Positions 33,516-45,901 of a stretch of 64,000 nt of DNA are shown here, in pieces (position 1 is the stretch's first letter; each line of letters starts with the position of its first letter). A program made the position numbers and the translations under genes. The DNA comes from Bathynomus jamesi (Eukaryota > Arthropoda > Malacostraca > Isopoda > Cirolanidae), in the NCBI GenBank assembly GCA_023014485.1, contig JAJOZX010001863.1, forward strand, positions 607,501-671,500, in the 5' to 3' direction. The notes below the pieces were generated by a model. The model was given only the letters and a program-made list of their open reading frames with translations. It was not told the DNA's origin and searched no databases.

Positions 33516-34457
33516 TATATCTTGATGAACTTAATGTTAATGAAATCACCATAAAGGAGTGTACTGTAACAAAATTTCTTGGTGTAATGCTAGATTACAT
33601 TTTATTTTTATTTACAAGTGTAAGAGCAAAATCATTAATTTGCAATGGGTAAATAGATATTTTGTAACTCATCAAGAAATCCACTCGTATCAGACCAGAA
33701 TTAGAGCAAAGCTTGTTATACCTCAATTTAGATTGTCTTCATCTCAAAAACTACCCATTTTCATTGGATTGAAACTATGGAATGACTTGCATGCCGATAT
33801 CAAAAATATTGCGAATGTAAACTTGTTTAAAACCAAGTTGAAATCCCGATTAATAATGGGATACTAACAAAAATCTTGAATTAATGTCCACTAATAATGT
33901 TTAATATTGTCCATTAATCTTGTTTAAGATTGAAATACAGGTTTTAACTATTAATAATATTTATTTACTTATTTATTTACTTATTATTATTAATTTACAA
34001 CAGCTAGCTGCTTATTTTTAATAAGAGCCCAGTAAAGCCTAAAGCTTAAGGGCCAAATTAAATAAAAAAATAAATAGTCGAGCTTCACAATTATTCATGT
34101 CATTGTAAAAATTGTAAAGTGTAAAAAGACTACTGTATTTATTTTATTATTAATAAAGGTTATTCAATTCAATTCAATTCAAATAAAATCATGGCTATTG
34201 GCTAGGATATATATTTCCCTGCCTGAGACCGGCTGAAAAAAAGCCACAATGTACGCAACTTTCAGTTTGCGTTTCAGCCCTAAACAGTAAACAGTCCATA
34301 TAAAGTTAAAATTTTATCAAGTATAATTACCTTAGTTATATACATTACTCATATATAATTGTAGTTTAAATATTCAGTGTGAGTAATCAATTAACTTCAG
34401 AATAAGAGTAATTTTTAAGTATTTTATTATATGTAGATTTTAGGTCTGGGATGGTGA

Positions 34458-34975
34458 CAGACATGCCAACCCTCCTGTTTTAAACAGGAGTCTCCTGTTT
34501 TTTGTACCAAATTCAAAACTCCTGGCAGGAGTCAAAAACCTCCTGTTTTTTTACCCAATTTTTACCCAATTTATGATGAAACCAGAAAGAAGAGTTTTGA
34601 GAGATGACTTCATTTAAGTGTATAAGATGTTATAAGATATAAGATAAGCTATTATAAGATAATATGGGCATCAATACATTGTCAGACCTCATGGTCCAAA
34701 AAATGATACTCCAAAGCCAGGGACAGAAATGTTATGAAGCACAATTCAGTAATCAGACCTCATGGTCCAAAAAGTGATATTCCAAAGCCAGGGACAGAAA
34801 TGTTATGAAGCACAATTCAGTAATTCTTTATTGTTGAAAGCTCAAGATGCATTATACAAGCACTTCAAGCAATGAATAATACCCTTATAATATCGTATTT
34901 GAAGTGTGCGAATAAAATTCATGAACTTTTTTTTTTTAATTCCTGTTTTTTTCTAGCATAGGGTTGGCATGTCTG
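34458..34975. mobile_element. MITE with CAGACATGCCAACCCT ends
   Basis: Terminal inverted repeats CAGACATGCCAACCC are flanked by a 6-bp direct repeat TGGTGA (34452-34457 and 34976-34981). Near the left end the CTCCTG motif recurs in both orientations. A 71-bp tandem duplication lies inside (34683-34824). No ORF. The superfamily is undetermined; the TIR style is hAT-like but 8 bp of TSD are not visible. Confidence 0.72.
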
Positions 34976-35152
34976 TGGTGAACACTAGCAACGTCACGCA
35001 TTACAGTCGTGTTGCCAACGAAGATGCAAGGCTTGAAGTTGCGTTTAATTTATGTATTATGCATTAGAAACCATTACAAAAAAAAAACAGTTTTCAGTTT
35101 TTGTAATTTGTAAGGTATATTTTTTTTATGTTTATTTGTATTACAAAGTTCC

Positions 35153-36486
<1,334 letters not shown>

Positions 36487-36560
<74 letters not shown>

Positions 36561-36562
36561 AT

Positions 36563-36594
<32 letters not shown>

Positions 36595-36781
36595 TGTTCG
36601 CAAGTGTTCCCTCCCTTCCTTCTTCGAAACTCTTGTGGCCGAAGGAGGGTTTAAAGAGACGGAGAGCTCTTCTTGCAATTCCCCGTCACGAGAGTAGGCA
36701 GCATTGCGTACATGGTGGATTGGCGAGTGCCACTAAGGTATTAGTACGCGTCACACTGATATATATATACGATATATATAC
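36487..36781. repeat. (TC)n and (TA)n microsatellites around a 160-bp unassigned segment
   Basis: TC array at 36487-36556, TA array to 36594, then about 165 bp without recognisable content, then a short TA tract at 36761-36781 abutting the mariner fragment. Confidence 0.85.
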
Positions 36782-37281
36782 GAGGTATGTTCAAAAAGTT
36801 CCCAGGCGGGGAACGACTACGACGTTGTGCTTTGCCAGGTACTGCTGAATTGACAACGCTGTGTGTGCGGGCGCACTGTCATGGTGCAACATCTACGTTC
36901 CTGCATTCAACTTTCAGTCCGTTTTCTCTTTACTGCGTCTCGCACGCGCTTCAATATTTCCAAATAAAACTGTTGGCTAACTGTTTGACCTCTGGGGACG
37001 AATTCGTAATGAACGAGTCCTTAATAATCGAAAAAAACGACCAGTGTTACCTTCACATTCGATCGGACTTGCCGTGCTTTTTTTCGGTCTCGGGGACGTC
37101 GCGCACTTCCATTGCGATGACTCCTGTTTTGTTTCAACGTCATACACGTACACTCACGTCTCGTCACCCGTAACGATGTTTCTAAGAAAATTTTCATCAA
37201 GATTGGCACGTTGAAGGAGGTCTTGAGACCTGGGGAACCTTCGAGGAATTCACCCAAGGGTGCTTCTTCAAACACCTTCAA
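36782..37281 (-). pseudogene. mariner (DD34D-type) transposase fragment
   Basis: On the minus strand: DLLQRANLDENFLRNIVTGD then ET.VYVYD.ETK (first catalytic Asp), SPRPKK, VKVTLVVFFDY, LVHYEFVPRGQTV, RVRDAVKRKR and LHHDSAPAHTALSIQQYL (second Asp). The 3' end reads GGGAACTTTTTGAACATACC, a mariner-type TIR, beside (TA)n. N-terminal third missing; several frameshifts. The family is Mos1/SETMAR-style mariner, distinct from the CAGGGTG elements. It abuts the CXC ORF. Confidence 0.78.
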
Positions 37282-38396
37282 CTGGAGCTGAGAGAAGTGC
37301 CGTGGCTCGACATCGCTGGGACATGTATCAAGCGCTTTCCATCAAGAGAGGAACACGGGATGACCGCGGCCACGGCGTCCGCCTGAAAGTGGGGTCAAAG
37401 GTGAGTATTCCGAAGAACTGGTCTGACTTTCTCCGCGACAGTACCAACAAGCCGAAACTTTTCCGATATCTTGGGGACGAAGCTATAGAGCGATTCCACT
37501 CCCCAGGAGATCTGTACATCACTCTGGGTGACGGAAAGACTGTCACTCATCGAGGACCGGGAGACGAGATGCTGAACGAGTGCAACCAGGAGGAAGCTGG
37601 TACGCGGATCGTCCTCCACATCCTCCATGCGCTGAACTGCGGACCTTCGAACGTGCTGGTGAAGACATCCGACTCTGATGTGATCGCCATTCTTTCCCAC
37701 CACTTTTCCCGGCTCGATTCTGTCAGTGTAGGATGCAACGTCATGGTGAACTACGGGATCGGGAAGACACAAAGAATCATCAACATTAAAGAACTGATGG
37801 ATTCCCTCGGACCTGAGCGAAGTGCAGTTCTTTCCCTCTTTGTGGCCCTCACTGGTTGCGACTCCACATCGGCTCTGAAGGGACGCTCAAAAGGAATGTG
37901 CTTCAAAGCCTGGAAAACGTGTCCGAAAAATGTCACAGACGCAATGGTTGATCTGATGAGTCATTCATTTGAGCAACTTGAATTGGACTCCTGGAAGTTC
38001 AAGGCCTTGGAGGAATTCTTCGTCCAAATCTACGGAGGAGGGGCAATATCTATCAACAAAATGAGGAAGATTTTCTGCCAGCGAAACCAAAACGTGGAAA
38101 TTATTTCACCATCTCAGAATGCGCTGTACCAGCACTGTCGGAGAGCAGTGTACCAGGCAAGTGTATGGATGTCTGCCCATGACCCAACAAGTAAAGATCC
38201 TGATCCATGTCTTCATGGCTGGAGGAAAGAAAAGAATAAGCTCATTCCAGAATGGATCACGATCCCTGCAGTCCCTGCGGTGTGCCAGGAACTCGTGAAA
38301 TGCAGATGCAAAAAAACATGTTCCAGTGCATGCAGTTGCAGGAAGCAAGGTCTCACTTGTACTGCACTCTGCAAATGTCAATGTGGTAGCTCATAA
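37260..38396 (+). CDS. 378-codon ORF with PIN-like motifs and a CXC cysteine-rich tail
   Basis: Intact frame. The first 25 or so codons overlap the mariner fragment, so the true N-terminus is probably lost and translation could start at a later Met (DMYQAL). Visible blocks: SIPKNWSDFLRD (50-60), LVKTSDSDVIAIL (133-145), FVALTGCDSTSALKGR (194-209) and, at residues 346-378, CRCKKTCSSACSCRKQG... with nine further spaced Cys/Thr-Cys positions resembling a Tesmin/TSO1 CXC zinc/DNA-binding motif. Spaced acidic residues around TSDSDV recall PIN/FEN-like nucleases, but that is inference. Relatives are, from memory, multicopy in invertebrate genomes and without assigned function. A (TA)n tract follows the stop. 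GC content is higher than in the surroundings. Confidence 0.7.
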   Translation: MLLQTPSTGAERSAVARHRWDMYQALSIKRGTRDDRGHGVRLKVGSKVSIPKNWSDFLRDSTNKPKLFRYLGDEAIERFHSPGDLYITLGDGKTVTHRGPGDEMLNECNQEEAGTRIVLHILHALNCGPSNVLVKTSDSDVIAILSHHFSRLDSVSVGCNVMVNYGIGKTQRIINIKELMDSLGPERSAVLSLFVALTGCDSTSALKGRSKGMCFKAWKTCPKNVTDAMVDLMSHSFEQLELDSWKFKALEEFFVQIYGGGAISINKMRKIFCQRNQNVEIISPSQNALYQHCRRAVYQASVWMSAHDPTSKDPDPCLHGWRKEKNKLIPEWITIPAVPAVCQELVKCRCKKTCSSACSCRKQGLTCTALCKCQCGSS

Positions 38397-38435
38397 TTTT
38401 TCAGGTCGGCAATCAGCAGGAGAGTGATTTTTCTT

Positions 38436-38483
<48 letters not shown>

Positions 38484-38486
<3 letters not shown>

Positions 38487-38880
38487 GGTGTCCCGTAATT
38501 CTGGAACCATAGGGTAAAATAAGTAATTCATGTTTTTCCGTTTATGCAAGTGCCCATGATGTCTTTGAGCAAGGAAGAACGCATCCAGGTAATTCTGCTC
38601 GTAGGCAATCGGAGTCAGAGGGAGTTCTCTGAGGAATTTAACAGATTGCATCCGGACCGCGCGCTGATAACACACAACTGTGTCGGCAAACTTGTAGCAA
38701 GTTCAGGGAAACGGGATCCATAGGAGATAAACCACGCAGTGGACCTCCGAGGACATCCACCGACGATGACACAGCCGCTACCATCCTCGCTCATTTCACA
38801 AACAGTCCCCAAAAGTATCTTCGGCGTTTTTATTGCCGTTTTTATCATTTTGCACTATGGTTCCAGACTTACGGGACACC

Positions 38881-38883
<3 letters not shown>
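38484..38883 (+). mobile_element. CAGGGTG mariner-like element E4, N-terminal scrap
   Basis: The ends are CAGGGTGTCCCGTAATTCTG and, reverse-complemented, CAGGGTGTCCCGTAAGTCTG; both continue GGAACCATAG. TA flanks both sides. Length is 400 bp. The interior starts a transposase (MSLSKEERIQVILLVGNRSQ, REFSEEFNRLHPDRALITHN) with a frameshift before the GRPRTSTDDDTA-type linker, and then the right end. No catalytic domain. It is separated from E5 by 36 bp of (TA)n. Confidence 0.85.
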
Positions 38884-38919
<36 letters not shown>

Positions 38920-38922
<3 letters not shown>

Positions 38923-39846
38923 GGTGGGCGGAAAGTAGCTCCCTATTTTGGATTGGTAAAAAAATACGTATATTATCCATTTATTTCAGAAGAAATAATA
39001 TGAAAGGTAGGCATACATGGTAGGTTTTCTCTAAAATTCAATGTGGGCTCCAACTCTTTCCACCAGCTTCTGGAGCCGCCCAGGAATGGCGTCCACTGAC
39101 TTTAGCAGGAACTCCGGCGGGATGGAGGACATGACTTCCCGAATTCGGTCCTCCAGTTCTTCCAATGTCCTCGGTTTGGTGCGGTAGACTTCTTCCTTTA
39201 CCCACCCCCAAAGAAAGAAGTCGCACGGTGTCAAGTCGGGGCTCCTGGCTGGCCATTGATGTGGACCACGACGACCCATCCAACGCCCAGGGAAGTGGGC
39301 ATCCAGCCACTCACGGACAACAAGAGCGAAGTGCGGAGGGGCGCCATCTTGCATAAATATCAGATCGTCGATGTTCTCCCATGTGCTGACAACCGGCCAG
39401 ACCTCGTTTCGCAACATAGCAAGGTACCGCTCAGCATTCATGGTGTTGCGCAGAAGGAACGGGCCCACAACCTGATCTGAGGTCATACCACACCACACCG
39501 TTACACTGAACCGATTCTGCCGTTTTTCAGCGGTAACCGTGCGACTTCTTTCTTTGGGGGTGGGTAAAGGAAGAAGTCTACCGCACCAAACCGAGGACAT
39601 TGGAAGAACTGGAGGACCGAATTCGGGAAGTCATGTCCTCCATCCCGCCGGAGTTCCTGCTAAAGTCAGTGGACGCCATTCCTGGGCGGCTCCAGAAGCT
39701 GGTGGAAAGAGTTGGAGCCCACATTGAATTTTAGAGAAAACCTACCATGTATGCCTACCTTTTCATATTATTTTTTCTGAAATAAATGAATAATATACAT
39801 ATTTTTTTACCAATCCAAAATAGGGAGCTACTTTCCGCCCACCCTG
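38920..39846 (-). mobile_element. CAGGGTG mariner-like element E5 with 311-bp inverted duplication
   Basis: Both ends are CAGGGTGGGCGGAAAGTAGC, and the inverted identity continues for about 311 bp (38920-39230 against 39536-39846). The duplicated arm carries the transposase C-terminus and 3' UTR, so both termini are the original 3' end. The unique centre (39231-39535) holds the catalytic core antisense. The original 5' half is gone. Length is 927 bp. Confidence 0.88.
39031..39600 (-). pseudogene. E5 transposase, catalytic core to C-terminus
   Basis: Open for 189 codons: RFSVTVWCGMTSDQVVGPFL, LIFMQDGAPPHFALVVREWL (second Asp), WPARSPDLTPCDFFLWGWVK (third Asp) and LVERVGAHIEF at the end. Forty-one residues separate the second and third Asp, i.e. 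DD41D spacing. The first ~20 codons read into the inverted duplicate and are not original. The N-terminal HTH and first Asp are missing. Confidence 0.82.
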
Positions 39847-40089
39847 TATATATATATATATATATATATATACCCGTATATAAATTAAAAATTTGTCAAA
39901 GCATATAAAATTTTTAACAAGCGATAATGTAAAGTTGTTAGGCATTGAATTACAAGTGAAACAATGATTGCATATTAATTGTAAACTGCTATTTACCATA
40001 CAACAACGGCAGTAATCTAGATGAATACATTGATTGCTGTACAAAATTAAGTCATTATCAGATAATCCTAAATATTCTCACTGTTAATA

Positions 40090-41130
40090 ATGGGGGACTT
40101 TAACGCGCATGTGAACTCGGAATTCTTTGTAGAATTGGTTAACATGTGCGAGTCGGCCAATTTAAGTATAAGTGATGTAGATGTATTAGGGGTAACCAGT
40201 GGTAATTTTACATACGTTAGTGATATGAATGGTACCACCAGGTGGATTGATCATTGTCTCACTAGTAATAATCTAAAGGATCGAATTGTTAGAGTTCCTA
40301 TTCTGCATGATTTCCTTCTTTCTGATCATAGACCATTAGAAATGTTAATTAATTTTACCAATTTATGCGCAACACGACTTAACAAGAACTCAAGAGGTAA
40401 AAATAATCGCGTCGATTGGTCTAATGTTAATATGCAACAGAGAATAGAATAGAAAGACAGAACAAGTCACCTCTTTAATAATTTAGAATTTTTGCATCTT
40501 GCCTGTAGTAATCCTTGCTTAAATGATTCTCACTGTAAACTCATAGATAGGTATTATAGTAAGATAATATCCCTGTTAAGAGAAGCAGGAAGCCCCCTGA
40601 TTAAATCTTACAACTATCATACTAAGATTATTCCTGGATGGAATGATTTTATTGCCCCCCTGAAAAGGGAATCGAAAGACGCCTATGATTTGTGGTGCTT
40701 TCATGGTAGACCCAGATTAGGACCTGTATACATGAATATGTGTAGAAGTAGGGGTCAATATAAGGCAGCCATAAGACGATGTAAATAGGAAGAAGAGTCT
40801 ATTCGAGTATCAAAAGCCTGTAAAGCTCGCATAAATAACGATAATAACAAATTTTGGAAATTTGTTAAGAATCAAACGGGTGTCAAAAATGTCCTCCCTC
40901 CGACAATCGATGGGGTGTCGGAGGAGGATGAAATTGCAAAGCTGTGGAAAAACCACTACTCTAACATTCTTAACAGTGTGAGTAGGGATAATCTTAAGAT
41001 AGATTACAACGAAACGACTGTGGGAGGGACAAGGGAAAATACGTTGATATATCAGTTTCTGAAGTAAAGAGGTTAATTAAAGAGTTAAAGACTGGGTCTG
41101 CGCATGGGTAGATGATCTATTGAATGAGCA
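40090..41130 (+). pseudogene. LINE-B copy 2 endonuclease C-terminal part and linker
   Basis: MGDFNAHVNSEFFVELVNMC, ISDVDVLGVTSGNFTYVSDM, TTRWIDHCLTSNNL and LLSDHRPLEMLI contain the endonuclease motifs GDFN and SDH. The linker follows (KIIPGWNDFIAPLKRESKDA, RGQYKAAIRRCK), and then, after stops, NKFWKFVKNQTGVKNVLPPT. Stops at 40449 and 40786 and a frame change near 41040 break it. Confidence 0.85.
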
Positions 41131-41187
41131 CTTAAAATATGCCAATGACGTAGTATGTCTTCGCATATATCATAGCTTCTATCAGCC

Positions 41188-42394
41188 ATGCTTGCTCATA
41201 GCTATATCCCTGCAGAGTTCATGAGGGTATATATCTTGCCCTTGGTCAAAAATAAGTACGGAGACATTCTGTCCAACAATAATTACATGCCTATTGCTGT
41301 CGCTTCCTGCTTCTCGAAACTACTAGAAAAACTCTTGTTACTCCGATTAAATGATTTCCTATGGGCATCTCCTAATCAGTTGGTTTTAAAAGGTCCCACT
41401 CAACTGACCTGTGTATCTATGTACTTAAAGAAACAATATCTAAATACATTGACAGTAATTCAGCTATTTATAGCTGTTTCCTAGATATAAGTAAGGCATA
41501 TGATAGGGTGAACCACAATATTTTATTTGAAAAACTAGAAGACAGGAAGGTTCCCATGTACATATTAAACGTATTGAAATTTTGGTATTCCCACCAATCT
41601 TTCACTGTTAGGTGGGGCAATGTACTATCCGAGTGTTTTGGCTCCTCTTGCGGGGTGAGACAAGGCTCCTTGCTCTCCCCTATGCTGTTTAATGTGTATA
41701 TTGACGGATTAATTGTTTCACTTAATGAGGCAACAGCGGGATGTTGTATAGATAACACAAGGATAAATAACTTAGTTTATACCGATGATATGGTGTTAAT
41801 AAGTCCCTCTGTTAAAGTCTGGATCGGTTACTAAAAGTCTGTGAAGTGCATTCGCAGAAACATGATATTCTTTTTAATGTACAAAAACTAAGGTTATGCA
41901 ATTCATCCTAAAAGCTATAATCAGCCAGCTGATATAAGGTTTAAAATGAATGTGGGTAATTGAGGAAGTAAAGAGTTTAAGTATTTGGTCAAACTATTAC
42001 CAGCTCCTTAAGTGATGACTCGGATATATAAGAAAACAATCTCGAAGCCTGTGTGCTAAAGCGAATATGACAAAAGGAACTTTCGAGTTTGTACAAGTGA
42101 AGCTAAAGACACTCTCTTTCGTACTTTCTGCAGTAATATATACAGACAGCAACTCTGGGTGAATTATAAAAAAGGTTCTGGTAGACTCTTACATAAATTA
42201 ACCCCGAGATGTTCAGTTTCGCAAATGTTTGCTACCCCAATGTCCCGAGCTTCTCGGAGGTAACAAGACGTGCTCAATACAGTTTCATGCAAAGAATTAA
42301 AAAATCAACCAACCCGATTATCCAAGCTATCCATGAGTCCTGCCGTTTATCCTCTAAGCTATGGAATTTCTGGTATGGAAACGTCTGTCTGTAG
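41188..42394 (+). pseudogene. LINE-B copy 2 reverse transcriptase and C-terminus
   Basis: NNNYMPIAVASCFSKLLEKL (fingers; family NYRPI), DISKAYDRVNHNILFEKL near 41485-41540 (motif A), GVRQGSLLSPMLFNVYIDGL (motif B) and LVYTDDMVLISPSV (motif C with Ala replaced by Thr). After several indels (41815-42200), the C-terminus SEVTRRAQYSFMQRIKKSTN and SCRLSSKLWNFWYGNV. Non-functional. Confidence 0.86.
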
Positions 42395-42547
42395 CTCCAC
42401 TTAACTTCGACATTACAGTATTATTTCTAATCAATTATATATATTTCTATCCTTAGTATATGAACTGTCATTGTATTAATAATATTTGTCATATGGACTA
42501 TAGTCTGCCAATAAACCTTTTCATTTTAATTTTCATTTTCATTTCAT

Positions 42548-42592
<45 letters not shown>

Positions 42593-42595
<3 letters not shown>

Positions 42596-45500
42596 TGGTG
42601 ACTCGTGACATTTTTGTTCAGGCATGCAATGTTATGGAATGGAATAAAAACATCCGCCTAACCCTCTTGCCCAAACTTTGCATATTGTTTACATAGAACT
42701 TAGCAAGTTAAAGGTGTTTTACAAACTTTTGGGGACCTCTTTGAAGGAAAGTTCATTTAATGTTAGGCTTAAATATGCGAACAAAAAATTAGACATATTT
42801 ATATATAGTAGTTACCGAATTGATCTAAAGAAAAGATACAAATTTAAAATTTACCTTAAATAATTGTGAAGCATTATTTGAATTGAAATTCTGCTCTCCT
42901 AGTTTTCCTGCAAAATTCTTCGATGACCAAATTGTAAAAGTACTCTCGATTCTCCATAAGCTTCTTGAGGAAATTTTTTTCAATTGAAAATTAAGGCAAG
43001 ATTAGATAGCCTTTCTTCACTTTGGGAACTCCGTAAATAACTTTTAATTCTTTTAAGCGCAGAAAATGATCGCTCAACACTTGCTGTCGATATTGGTATA
43101 GTTAGAATCAAATTCGTCAATTTATATATTTCCTTAAGACCTTTGTGCATTTCGCTTTCCAGTAGATATTTTAGGAGCTCAGCAACATTCTTTTTGGCAA
43201 AAGATTTGTGCGAATATAAAACACACAATTCAGAACGGAGACGAGGAAACTCAAAAAATGAATTGTAGCTTCTTTTCAAAGATTCAAAAGCTCTCTCTGG
43301 GAAAGTAACATCATAGAACTCAAATTTTTTGCAATCTAAAAGCTCAATGAATTCCAATTTTTCCATTGAACTGAAACGCTCTTTCATTTGAAGAAGTATA
43401 TTATCGAATATTTCATGAAATAGTTGACTATACTTCTCTTGTGGAGAAAGACTCTGTTTCCTTTTACATACAGGTTCACCACATCTTTCTGTTATCAAGT
43501 CCCACATATCTGCAAATTTTGTATCCCTTATTTGTTTGATTTTTTTCATAGTGCTTTCAACGGTGATTGAGCTATACACAATATCCATAGATTTTGTTTG
43601 CAGCACATTAAATAGATATTCAGTAAAAGGAAAAATTGAAGAAAATACTTCTAATAAAAAAAATTAAAATCGAAAGTATCGATACCAGCAAGCAATCCGC
43701 GTGCACTATTTTTTGTTTTTTCATCAAATTTCTTTGGGTTTTCAAGAATGCTTTTTAAAAGATCTATTATATCTTCTTTATTTTCCTTAACTCTTTCAAC
43801 TAGACGAGATGAATAGTTCCACCGCGTTGGAGCCAGTTTAGGGAAACGCTTTCCAACAACTTTGTCAAGCATTGAAGTTCGCTTAGTTGAACTGCTGAAA
43901 AATGATGACAAACTTCCTAATACTGAAAAAAAATTATTACATTCGGAAATTTCAGCGACAGCTTGGGATAAAACAAGGTTAAGTTTATGGGCGTAGCAGT
44001 GAAGAAAAATAGCCTCTGGTACAGTTTCTCTAATCTTTGTTTGTACTCCATTAAGATCGCTCCCCATAACAGCAGCACCGTCGTAGGTTTGAGCAACTAA
44101 TTTTTTCAAACAGCCCAGTTCACCTAGTTGCCTTATAGATAAATCAGAAATCGCTCCTGCACTTCTATCATTGCTGACGTCATTGAATTTTATAAATCGT
44201 TCACAAATCTCTCCATGTTTATTAACATAACGAACAACAGTAGAGTTGAGAAAAACAGCTGACATCAGATGTTTCATCTAATAAAATCGCCACATACATG
44301 CAGTCGATAAGCTCACGTTTTATTTGTTCTAACATAACTGCACTAATAGATTGAATTATGTCATTCTGAATAGCAGATGATGTTCCCTTAAAAACAGTCG
44401 CAGTTTTTAAATGGTTTTGAAGCTTTTCATCGAATTCTCCCATACAAAATACCAATTCAATATAGTTACCCCTATTGTCAGCGTTTTCTTCTTCATTGTG
44501 ACCGCGAAATGCTAATTCTTGCATACCTAAAAAACATGTTATCCTAATCAAACGTTTCAAAATTTCTCGATTCTTATTAACTTCTTCGTTATGTCTGGAA
44601 ATGGCAACTGATTTCTGTTTGTCGAGTATTAAATCAATTCTTTCTGACTTTCCAAATGTTTTAAGATCAACAAATGCATTTATGTGAGCAAGAGATTTTC
44701 ATTTCGAGAAATTGCAGTATGTAAATTGTTTAAATCGTCGTATCGACGACTAACAGAATTCCACACAGAGTTATCTCTTGAAAATAGGAAACACGACCAA
44801 CAGTACAATTTGTTATTTGAAATATTTCCACATAACCAGGGAACATCATCATACAGTTTAGGATTAAATTTCCTAGTGAAGCCTTTATTTTCTTTGCTTA
44901 AATTCAAATGTGGAATCGGTCTGCCATTATTCAATATGCGCTTTTTCTCATCAAAAGAGAGTGAGTAAAATCTTCTAGTCTTCAATTGATTAAACACATC
45001 GTCAGTCATTATGGGCACTACAATGCTATAATTTATTTAACTGATTATCCAAAATAACTAAAGCACAAAAGGGAACACCGAACACAAGTGGGTGCTTGCG
45101 GCTGTGGTACTGGAAAGAAGCCTTGTCAGAATTGCCAGATGTTACTTTTTGGTGAATGCACCTATAAAACTGCATGCATGCCGTATTATTTTCATTAATT
45201 AAAAAAAATCAGAACAAAAAGCTTTTTAATTATTTTTAGTAAAAATATTAAGTAAATTTTCTAAGCATATTTTAAAACATATTGCCTTTTGAATTTAGCT
45301 ATGAGGCTCAAAAAAAAAATCTTATGGATAGTGAGAAGTCTCCTTAAAAAATTGCCCAAGGCAAGGCGGTGTAAACAAAATCATGTCTTATTTCACTAGA
45401 CAATTAAGAACATTTTTCTGTACCCAGACTGAATTAGTGAATGCTTTAGCTACAAGTATTTCGATCTGTGTACAGAAAAATGTTCTTAATTGTCTAATGA

Positions 45501-45672
45501 AATAAGACATAATTTTGTTTACACCGCCCAATAGCCAGTACATGCGTGATTGAAGCCTTAGCCTATTTTTAGTTTCTGAAAATTATTTTTGTCAATTATA
45601 ATCCTTACTTAGATCTGAAAAGAGATATTTAACGCATGCATTGCATGCGTTGCATTCATTAAGAAATCGCCA

Positions 45673-45675
<3 letters not shown>
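42593..45675 (-). mobile_element. hAT transposon (ZMYM1/TTF-DUF4371-like), nearly complete
   Basis: TIRs CAGTGGTGACTCGTGAC / CAGTGGCGATTTCTTAATG are flanked on both sides by ATATATAT, consistent with an 8-bp hAT duplication inside a (TA)n tract. Length is 3083 bp. The transposase is antisense (45018-42980). Between its start and the right TIR lies a 59-bp-arm hairpin (45365-45423 against 45470-45528). The related short element at 45899 carries the same TIR type. Confidence 0.87.
42980..45018 (-). pseudogene. hAT transposase, TTF zinc finger / DUF4371 / hATC order
   Basis: N-terminal TTF-type finger: KLYDDVPWLCGN...LYCWSCFLFSRDN (45018-44680). After a frameshift near 44690: INAFVDLKTFGKSERIDLIL then RHNEEVNKNREILKRL. 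First catalytic Asp in ILLDETSDVS (44280). Then LVAQTYDGAAVMGSDLNGVQ (second Asp) with LHCYAHKLNLVLSQAV. The last part (43606-42980) ends IPISTASVERSFSALKRIKS with the catalytic Glu and the dimerisation helix. Three frame breaks. Reassembled length would be about 680 residues, normal for the family. Closest in layout to ZMYM1-like domesticated hAT proteins. Confidence 0.85.
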
Positions 45676-45709
<34 letters not shown>

Positions 45710-45846
45710 CAGTTTGTGCATCAAACAGACAATGCATTGTTTACACATAAATATTATCGTTTCTTTTTATTTTTTCTACAATCTATTTTATTTAACCACA
45801 TCACGATGTTCAATATTCATTTTGGGATAAAATAAGTTATAAACTA

Positions 45847-45898
<52 letters not shown>

Positions 45899-45901
<3 letters not shown>

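Larger units (their letters stand above)
30430..34182 (+). mobile_element. LINE-C copy 1, near full coding length, interrupted by E3
   Basis: Endonuclease (30430-31100), linker (31197-31780), RT (31789-32571) and, after the E3 insertion at 32572-33515, the C-terminal region (33518-33867) and 3' UTR. The 3' end is AATAAAGGTT followed by ATTCA repeats at about 34155-34182. Copy 2 (49123-49645, antisense) shares the C-terminus and 3' UTR. Only a few stops are present, so it is younger than LINE-D. Confidence 0.88.
40060..42540 (+). mobile_element. LINE-B copy 2, 5'-truncated
   Basis: It starts inside the endonuclease (LLIMGDFNAHV at about 40085) and runs through the linker, RT and C-terminus to a 3' end AATAAACCTTTTCATTTTAA at about 42512-42531, followed by TTTCATTT repeats and (TA)n. 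Reading it against LINE-B copy 1 resolves the transposon insertion in that copy. Numerous frameshifts. Confidence 0.88.
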
